27,220 nucleotides of DNA, taken from positions 1 to 27,220 of the forward strand of contig DBFJJS010000003.1 in assembly GCA_048393055.1 (NCBI GenBank), in the 5' to 3' direction. Origin of the DNA: Faeciplasma sp048393055 (GTDB lineage Bacteria; Bacillota; Clostridia; Oscillospirales; Ruminococcaceae). Each line of letters starts with the position of its first letter. The stretch's first letter is position 1. Below the pieces are notes generated by a model, which did no database searches, had not been told where the DNA came from, and saw nothing but the letters and a program-made list of their open reading frames with translations. Both the position numbers and the translations under genes were made by a program. Of this stretch, positions 22,494-27,220 are shown one piece after another.

Positions 22494-23165
22494 ATGTCCG
22501 CGATTGAAAAGAACCAATGCCTTGAGCGGCTGCCGTTTTGGGACAGCCTTTCGCAGGAGGAAAGGCTTGTTTTGCAGGCTGGCTCGTCGCTTTCGGAGTG
22601 TAAAAAGGGGCAGGTGCTGCATAGCGCCGGCGAGAAATGCCTTGGCGCGGTGTTCGTTATCCGGGGCGAGCTGCGCAGCTATATGCTCTCGGAGGAGGGC
22701 AGGGAGATAACGCTTTTAAGGCTTTACCGCGGCGACAGCTGCGTGCTTACCGCTTCCTGCGCCGTAAGCCGCATGTCGCTCGACGCGATGCTTACCGCCG
22801 AGGCGGATTCGCAGGTTTTGGTTATAAGCCCGTCCTGCCTGTCCGCGCTTGCAAAGAAGAATATATATGTGCGCTGCTATATGTACGAGAGCCTGACCCA
22901 GAGCCTTTCGAGCGCCATGTGGGCTGTTCAGCAGATACTTTTCAAGGGCTACGACCGCAGGCTCGCAGGCTTTTTGATGTCGGAATACGAGCGCACCGGC
23001 AGCCCTCAGATCAATATGACCCATCAGCAGATCGCCACTCTTACAAGCTCCGCCCGCGAGGTGGTCGCCAGGATGCTTAAGCGCTTCAGCGCGGATGGGC
23101 TTGTCGAGGTAAAGCGCGGGTGCATATTCATTAAGGATATCGCGGCGCTGAAAAGGCTGATGTAA
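22494..23165 (+). CDS. Crp/Fnr-family transcription regulator
   Basis: This 223-residue protein has an N-terminal cyclic-nucleotide-binding-like beta barrel (about 10-130; GAVFVIRGELRSYMLSEEGREITLLRLYRGD) and a C-terminal Crp-type HTH with MTHQQIATLTSSAREVVARM and LVEVKRGCIFIKD. It lacks the four-cysteine N-terminal pattern of Fnr iron-sulfur sensors, so it is probably a heme, redox or small-ligand type. ATG 22494 follows GGGAGGG. It sits directly upstream of the FTR-thioredoxin genes in the same direction, which makes them candidate targets. Confidence 0.92.
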   Translation: MSAIEKNQCLERLPFWDSLSQEERLVLQAGSSLSECKKGQVLHSAGEKCLGAVFVIRGELRSYMLSEEGREITLLRLYRGDSCVLTASCAVSRMSLDAMLTAEADSQVLVISPSCLSALAKKNIYVRCYMYESLTQSLSSAMWAVQQILFKGYDRRLAGFLMSEYERTGSPQINMTHQQIATLTSSAREVVARMLKRFSADGLVEVKRGCIFIKDIAALKRLM

Positions 23166-23193
23166 AAAATATTTTCGATATGAGACTCAGTCA

Positions 23194-23214
23194 CTGTTTT
23201 GCGGATAAAAACAG
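23194..23214. promoter_or_regulatory. Inverted repeat upstream of the FTR-thioredoxin promoter
   Basis: CTGTTTT (23194-23200) and AAAACAG (23208-23214), a 7-bp perfect inverted repeat with 7-base spacer. Its centre is about 62 bases upstream of the start expected from the TATAAT at 23254, a spot where Crp-type activators often bind. The regulator is inferred from position. Confidence 0.5.
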
Positions 23215-23226
23215 GGTAAAATACTA

Positions 23227-23245
23227 TCAGCACAACCGGTGCTGA
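23227..23245. promoter_or_regulatory. Palindrome in place of the -35 of the FTR-thioredoxin promoter
   Basis: TCAGCAC-AACCG-GTGCTGA, seven perfect base pairs per arm, nine bases before the -10. No terminator-like T run follows on either strand, so it looks like a protein-binding site rather than a terminator. Confidence 0.6.
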
Positions 23246-23253
23246 AAAAAACA

Positions 23254-23259
23254 TATAAT
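23254..23259 (+). promoter_or_regulatory. -10 element for the FTR-thioredoxin genes
   Basis: TATAAT with no recognisable TTGACA-like -35 at the right distance; that space is held by the palindrome at 23227-23245. The promoter is therefore probably activator dependent or repressor controlled. Confidence 0.6.
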
Positions 23260-23281
23260 ATAAACGCAAAGGAGGCGCAGT

Positions 23282-23479
23282 ATGAAAATCACGCTCAACC
23301 CCGACGAAGAAATAGTAAAGACCGTAAAGGAAGGACTTAAGCGCACGGGCGGGTACTGCCCCTGCGTCAGAGAAAAATCCGAGGATACAAAATGTATGTG
23401 CAAGCAGTTTAAGGAGCAGATAAAAGACCCCAATTTCGAGGGCTACTGCCACTGTATGCTCTACTACAAGTCAAAGTAA
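23282..23479 (+). CDS. Short ferredoxin-thioredoxin reductase catalytic-type protein
   Basis: This 65-residue protein has three CxC motifs: YCPC (Cys26/28), CMC (Cys38/40) and CHC (Cys56/58). In FTR catalytic subunits these carry a 4Fe-4S cluster next to an active-site disulfide and pass electrons from ferredoxin to thioredoxin. Spacing here is 9 and 15 residues between motifs, unlike 16 and 8 in plant enzymes, and the protein is shorter than the usual 100 or so. There is no variable (alpha) subunit nearby. GGAGG precedes the ATG. The thioredoxin gene follows by 19 bases, so the pair likely forms a ferredoxin-fed thioredoxin system in an anaerobe. Confidence 0.85.
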   Translation: MKITLNPDEEIVKTVKEGLKRTGGYCPCVREKSEDTKCMCKQFKEQIKDPNFEGYCHCMLYYKSK

Positions 23480-23498
23480 CAGAAAGGAAGGATTTATA

Positions 23499-23810
23499 AT
23501 GGCTGAAATCAAGCTTACAAAAGAAAATTTTGAAAACGAAGTAATGAAATCGCAGATACCCGTGCTGGTTGATTTTTGGGCGACATGGTGCGGGCCGTGC
23601 AGGATGATTGCACCGGTCGTCGAGGAAATAGCAAAGGAATACGACGGCAAAATCAAGGTGGGCAAGGTAAATGTGGACGAAGAGCCCGGTCTTGCCGGAC
23701 AGTTCGGCGTTTCAAGCATACCCACGCTGGTCGTCATAAAGGGAGGCAAAGTAGAGAATGTAGCCGTAGGATACCGTCCCAAGGAGCAGATACTTGAGCT
23801 TTTAAAATAA
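23499..23810 (+). CDS. trxA: Thioredoxin
   Basis: This 103-residue protein reduces disulfides of target enzymes. The active site WCGPC is at residues 30-34 in VDFWATWCGPCRMIAPV, with the cis-proline in SIPTLVV (about 75) and the family end GYRPKEQILELL. Length is usual. AAAGGAAGG lies upstream. Its neighbour is the FTR-type protein, which indicates that ferredoxin could be its electron source rather than NADPH, although a separate thioredoxin reductase elsewhere in the genome cannot be excluded. Confidence 0.96.
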   Translation: MAEIKLTKENFENEVMKSQIPVLVDFWATWCGPCRMIAPVVEEIAKEYDGKIKVGKVNVDEEPGLAGQFGVSSIPTLVVIKGGKVENVAVGYRPKEQILELLK

Positions 23811-23822
23811 GATATATACGGC

Positions 23823-23877
23823 GTCCGCCGGGCAGAACCTTAAATCGGCTCTGTCCGGCGGACTCTTTTATTTTAAG
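23823..23877 (+). terminator. Terminator after trxA
   Basis: GTCCGCCGG pairs with CCGGCGGAC across a stem continued by CAGA...TCTG, followed by TCTTTTATTTT. It ends the FTR-trxA transcript. Confidence 0.88.
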
Positions 23878-23909
23878 CTTTCAGCCTGAGAAAATATTTT
23901 ACAATATTT

Positions 23910-24398
23910 TTAGAATATTCTCTTGACTATGAGAGTAATGCCTGAGCCGAAGCCCGGGTTGCAGCAGCTGCAGGATGTCGTCGGTATGCTTATGGTATCA
24001 GAATCGCTCATGTTTCTGATAGTGAGAACGTCGCCTGCTTTTACGTCCAAGAGAGTGCTTCCGCTTACCATCGAGCCGGTGGTGTTTATGACGAACAATC
24101 CTCCGGCGGTCGGCTGGTCGTTAAGCATTACCGCCATTTGAACAGCCTGCCTTGCCGATACGTGGACGGTTATTTCATAAATTCCGGGGGTGTTGATAGT
24201 CACCCTGCTGTCTCCGGGAGTGTGCACGATCTGACCGCGCGAGACTCCGTTTGACGCAAAGGAAACGTCCTGGCCCGCAGGAATGTCCTGACCGTCGGTG
24301 CTGTAGAAGTGTGCAAATTCTGCCAGAGTTGTGGCATCAGCGCCGGTAGGTCCCGTAGGGCCGGTTTCTCCAGTGGGACCTGTTGGACCCGTAGAGCC
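23910..24398 (-). pseudogene. Truncated collagen-like gene with BclA-type C-terminal domain
   Basis: Reading the minus strand from about 24398, the first residues are G-S-T-G-P-T-G-P-T-G-E-T-G-P-T, a collagen-like G-X-T repeat as in Firmicute exosporium/surface glycoproteins, followed by about 140 residues that resemble the BclA C-terminal domain (beginning ADATTLAEFAHFYSTDGQ and ending GSGITLIVKRIF). A Cys-rich SCSCCNP sits near the end. There is no start codon: upstream, in frame, lies a TAA at about 24405-24407 in element sequence. The 5' half (leader and most repeats) must lie beyond the right end of the inserted element. An internal ATG at 24227 starts only the last 105 codons. Confidence 0.8.
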
Positions 24399-24449
24399 GT
24401 TTATTTATGCACAACATTAGATTTCCCTTTGTGTTAAGTAGGCAAGTCA

Positions 24450-26132
24450 TTAGATTGCCTTGTTCTCAATCACTCGGATAACGTTGTGGTTATTCTCGAT
24501 GTAATCAATAATTCGCTGGTACTCGTCGGCAAAATTGAAGTCAACCGTTATTTCCCCGTTCTCATGCACCCAAACCGCTTTTACGAGTTCAACCATAATC
24601 CCGCGGTTAAGGCTCTGAATGTTTTTATATTTCAGAAAGGCGGTTAGATACGGGTCGTCGGTTCCGATACTATCAGCCATTACCTGCATTTCCTCTTTCA
24701 GATAGGAGATGTTCGCTTCAAGCTGTTGTATCTGTTCTGCAATCTTGCCTTTCAAGCGGCGGTATTCCTCTTTGGTAATCTCGCCGCTTTTCCAATCAAG
24801 GTACAAGCTATCGGAAGCGTCATTGTACTGTTTTAGCTGCTTCTCTGCCTGTTTCAAGGAATGGGATAATCTCTTGCTTTCCCGGTTGATAACAGGCGCG
24901 TTGTTAATCCGTTCAATTTCTTCTGCAAGCCGATCTACAAGGGAAATTTGCATTTGCAACGCTGCCAATACCGCGTTTTCCAACTTGTCTTGCCGGATAG
25001 AATGTTTGCTGCAAATCTTCTTATCGGTGTAGCTGCGGCAAGAGTAGTAGGCAATATCGCGGGCGGTTTTGCGCCGCATGGCCTTTTTGCAATCCGCGCA
25101 ACGGACAAAGCCGGACATGAGATAGACTTCCTGTTTGCCGGGGGCTGTCCTTGTGTCGCGCTTATGTAGGGCTTGCGCTTTCTCGAATGTTTCCCTGTCA
25201 ATAATCGCTTCGTGTGTGTTGGGGACGACAAACCATTCTTCTTCGGGGACGTTGATCTGCTTGTGTACTTTGTAACTTATTACGCGATTACGGCCTTGCA
25301 CCATTACGCCCGTATAAACTTCATTTTGCAATATCCTTGCAATCGTGCTGGCAGACCACAAACCATCGTTTTTGTCGGAATTAGGGTTGTTGTACTTAAA
25401 GCCTTTTTTCTTCTTATAGGCTTCGGGGTTCGGCTCTCCCATTTGGTTAAGCCGCTTTGCAATCCCCATTTTACTGTACCCCTCATTGACAAACCAATGA
25501 TAAATGCTTTTGACAACCTCCGCTGCTTCCTCATCTACAATCAAGCTGTTTTTGTCGTTTGGGTCTTTCTTATAGCCATAAGGGGCAAACGCGCCTATGA
25601 ACTCGCCGCGCTCCCGTTTCATCTTGAATGTTTTGCGGATTTCTTCGGAAGTGGTCGCGGCAAACTGCTCATTGAACATTCCCCGAATAGGTACTTCAAG
25701 GCCGCTTGCAGAATGGGGGTTTGCGTAAGTGTCAATAAATGGCGTGCCTGTGCAAATAAACCTTGCACCGTGAATGGGTATGAACTCCTCCAAAAACTTT
25801 TGCTGGTCGGCAAGGTTGCGGAAGCCTCGTGCAAGGGATTTGATAATCATGCAGTTTACTTCTTTGCGAACAATGCAGCCCTCAAGCCGTTTGAAGTTTG
25901 GTCGCGCTGTGTCGGTGCCTGTCAATCCGTCGTCGGCAAACACGTCTACAATCACATAGGTTCCCGGCTCAAAATAGCTGTCTACAAAGTCGCGGAGTAT
26001 CTTTTCTTGGTTGATAACACTCTCGCTTTCGTCCTCGTTGTCGTCCTCTCTGGATAGTCGAATGTATAGCCCAATTTTCCAAAACGGCTCTGCATAACTG
26101 CGTGCCATTTTGTCTTTGCGTATGCGGGGCAT
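24450..26132 (-). CDS. Large serine recombinase (TnpX/TndX-like integrase)
   Basis: This 560-residue enzyme catalyses integration and excision of the element through a serine-DNA intermediate. The catalytic resolvase domain (about 15-160) starts LYIRLSREDDNEDES, with the nucleophile Ser in the YxRLS motif, and continues with FADDGLTGTDTARPNF. A recombinase domain (about 190-300; GYSKMGIAKRLNQMGEPNPEA) is followed by a zinc ribbon (CADCKKAMRRKTARDIAYYSC... then CSKH) and a long coiled coil (about 400-490). The gene begins with GGAGG before ATG 26132 and its 3' end lies about 50 bases from the left element end, as in Tn4451-like elements. Confidence 0.95.
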   Translation of the reverse strand: MPRIRKDKMARSYAEPFWKIGLYIRLSREDDNEDESESVINQEKILRDFVDSYFEPGTYVIVDVFADDGLTGTDTARPNFKRLEGCIVRKEVNCMIIKSLARGFRNLADQQKFLEEFIPIHGARFICTGTPFIDTYANPHSASGLEVPIRGMFNEQFAATTSEEIRKTFKMKRERGEFIGAFAPYGYKKDPNDKNSLIVDEEAAEVVKSIYHWFVNEGYSKMGIAKRLNQMGEPNPEAYKKKKGFKYNNPNSDKNDGLWSASTIARILQNEVYTGVMVQGRNRVISYKVHKQINVPEEEWFVVPNTHEAIIDRETFEKAQALHKRDTRTAPGKQEVYLMSGFVRCADCKKAMRRKTARDIAYYSCRSYTDKKICSKHSIRQDKLENAVLAALQMQISLVDRLAEEIERINNAPVINRESKRLSHSLKQAEKQLKQYNDASDSLYLDWKSGEITKEEYRRLKGKIAEQIQQLEANISYLKEEMQVMADSIGTDDPYLTAFLKYKNIQSLNRGIMVELVKAVWVHENGEITVDFNFADEYQRIIDYIENNHNVIRVIENKAI

Positions 26133-26226
26133 TATACCTCCTTTCCCCCTATAATTACGAGTTAATTATACCATTTTCGCCCCGTAATCACAAGGTCTTA
26201 CCCATAGAGTTAGGGAAAGTCGGCGG

Positions 26227-26481
26227 TTATTTCAGACTTAAAAAGTAATCGCACAATGATTGCTTTAGCGTTCTATCCTCTGCGACAAACCGTATTCTTA
26301 CGGGTGTATCACCACAAAGAAAACAGTATGGATTTACAATCTGCTCAAAGTAACTTTGCATTTTCTTTGCTGCTGGCAAAGAACTGTCAATATGGATATT
26401 ACGAATATCAACCAAAGTGCTGCGGTCAACCTGTGTAATATCAAGGTTTCTCATTTGTTGAAGTTGTAACTTGGTAATCAT
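26227..26481 (-). CDS. DUF6870-like small protein of mobile elements
   Basis: An 84-residue protein beginning MITKLQLQQMRNLDITQVDR and ending LCDYFLSLK, with the paired cysteines NPYCFLCGD (Cys53, Cys56). Sequences of this kind (LVDIRN...NPYCFLCGD) recur in integrative elements of Firmicutes and are labelled DUF6870; function unknown. I chose ATG 26481 because GGGAGGG precedes it. The same frame is open back to 26871, but the extra stretch has a low-complexity, non-protein look. It is next to the recombinase gene in the same direction. Confidence 0.65.
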   Translation of the reverse strand: MITKLQLQQMRNLDITQVDRSTLVDIRNIHIDSSLPAAKKMQSYFEQIVNPYCFLCGDTPVRIRFVAEDRTLKQSLCDYFLSLK

Positions 26482-26959
26482 CTTCTTTCCCTCCCGGTTA
26501 GCGGCATAGTACAGAATATGCGCTCCGGCTTGTACGATATGAGAAATGAGGCTGAAACGGGCGGTTGTTAGCTGCAACCTCACGGGAGTTTCACCACGGC
26601 CCATGCTTATGGGTGCGCCGCGCAATACTTTGAGGGTGTTCAACGCGGGAGTATCATTGTAGCCGTTTGTATGTCGTCGCCCGCAAGCTGCCACACTTGC
26701 TTTACGGCGCGGTAGTTCTTGCTCGGCTTTTCCACGTAGGGGAAAAGCTATCATGGCGTACCCGCCGCCCGGCTCGATACAAACGGAATGTACCCGTTGC
26801 CTGTTATGCTGCGTACCAAAGGCCGCTTTCTTTGTCAAAGAACAATAGGCTTTGTCGGCCTGTAACAGCACACCGTTTCCGATATGCTGTTACGGAACGA
26901 CAAATAGCCCATAACAGGGAGCGTGGAAAGGGGACACGCTCCCCGCATGGGCTAAAAGA
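26482..26959. other. Element DNA without a convincing gene
   Basis: About 480 bases between the small DUF6870-like and HTH-type genes. Both strands have open frames (minus 26482-26871, plus 26667-26972), but neither has a ribosome binding site or a recognisable protein. A GGGAGCGTG/CACGCTCCC hairpin lies at about 26918-26944, without a T run. It may be regulatory or a degraded gene. Confidence 0.5.
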
Positions 26960-27202
26960 TTATCCTACATGAAAAGCAAGGGTGTGGGTAATAAGGCGCA
27001 CTTGCAGCCTGTTACGCATTTCCTCGTCCACATAGGAATAGGTATTGCCCGCGTCGTCTTTCAGCGTGCGGGTACAAAGTTTCGCTATGTAACCCTCGTA
27101 GTGCTTCAAGATCGCGCACATGGCGGTTGTGTCGCCGTTTGCCGCTGCGGAAATGACAGGGAACGGCAACAGATTTTCAGACTTCCTAACGGTATTCATC
27201 AT
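26960..27202 (-). CDS. Small helix-turn-helix-type protein (HTH_16-like) of conjugative elements
   Basis: An 80-residue protein. The segment FPVISAAANGDTTAMCAILKHYEGYIAKLCTR followed by DEEMRNRLQVRLITHTLAF resembles the short HTH_16 (sigma-like, Orf8-type) proteins that accompany Tn916-like and clostridial conjugative elements, where they act in element regulation. GGAGGG precedes tandem ATG codons at 27202 and 27199; either may be used. It is the last gene visible and is consistent with a conjugative element to the right. Assignment from memory of the family. Confidence 0.7.
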   Translation of the reverse strand: MMNTVRKSENLLPFPVISAAANGDTTAMCAILKHYEGYIAKLCTRTLKDDAGNTYSYVDEEMRNRLQVRLITHTLAFHVG

Positions 27203-27220
27203 CTGCTTTTCCCTCCAAAT

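Larger units (their letters stand above)
24399..27220. mobile_element. Left end of an integrative element with a large serine recombinase, inserted in a collagen-like gene
   Basis: The G-X-T repeat stops abruptly around 24398, and the sequence changes to A+T-rich non-coding DNA with a repeated CATTAGATT (24415-24423 and 24448-24456), then the recombinase gene. Genes behind it (a DUF6870-like protein and a small HTH-type protein) are typical of clostridial conjugative or mobilisable elements. The right end is outside the window, so neither the target duplication nor the exact junction base can be read. Confidence 0.8.

Noticed and set aside
23227..23245. Palindrome as terminator of the Crp/Fnr gene
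   Set aside because: No T run follows on the plus strand (it is followed by A residues), and it lies nine bases from a TATAAT.
24408..24435. CACAA...TTGTG inverted repeat at the element end as recombinase binding site
   Set aside because: Only five base pairs; too weak to claim without the right end for comparison.
26482..26871. N-terminal extension of the DUF6870-like protein
   Set aside because: The frame is open but has no good start signal, while ATG 26481 has GGGAGGG just upstream and the family begins there.

Overview
The window looks like chromosomal DNA of an anaerobic, probably spore-forming Firmicute of the Clostridia (Oscillospiraceae/Lachnospirales-like). Evidence: the gene order rpmG-secE-nusG-rplK-rplA-rplJ-rplL, strong TTGACA/TATAAT promoters, GGAGG ribosome binding sites, a ferredoxin-type thioredoxin reductase beside thioredoxin, a BclA-like collagen gene, and a clostridial-type large serine recombinase element. 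Species cannot be assigned from the sequence alone.

Region 1 (1-4440, minus strand) is the translation/secretion block: rpmG, secE, nusG, rplK, rplA, then rplJ-rplL with its own promoter and an L10 leader, closed by a strong terminator at 4-41. Between rplA and the rplJ promoter lies a repeat block made of copies of the last codons of rplA alternating with hairpins. Region 2 (4605-5609) holds a zinc-ribbon membrane protein (minus) and a tRNA-Pro(CGG) with promoter and terminator. Region 3 (5610-7830) is an A+T-rich type II restriction-modification cassette (methyltransferase and predicted PD-(D/E)XK nuclease, overlapping) bracketed by a 40-bp perfect direct repeat. A GNAT acetyltransferase follows.

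Region 4 (8440-12150) is a Zn/Cd/Pb resistance locus: P1B-type ATPase without its own metal-binding domain, a separate HMA protein, and a divergent ArsR/SmtB regulator coupled to an AraC-type regulator. Two nearly identical 18-bp inverted repeats sit at the promoters. Region 5 (12167-14188) is a cytidylate kinase-like protein overlapping a MATE transporter. Region 6 (14209-18017) is a potassium unit: KdpD-like kinase, KdpE-like regulator, KtrB/TrkH channel and KtrA RCK subunit, with tight overlaps. Region 7 (18029-22299) has a DUF368/PopT-type protein, a Na/Pi cotransporter-PhoU protein, and a CNNM/CorC-type CBS protein; its promoter region shares a 34-bp motif with that of region 6.

Region 8 (22427-23877) is a Crp/Fnr-family regulator followed by a short ferredoxin-thioredoxin reductase catalytic protein and thioredoxin. 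Region 9 (23910-27220) is the 3' part of a collagen-like (BclA-type) gene cut inside its G-X-T repeats by a mobile element that carries a large serine recombinase, a DUF6870-like protein and a small helix-turn-helix-type protein. The element runs off the right edge.

The most unusual observations are the copied 3' end of rplA, the repeat-flanked restriction cassette, the shared 34-bp promoter motif, the FTR-thioredoxin unit with two inverted repeats at its promoter, and the interrupted collagen gene.
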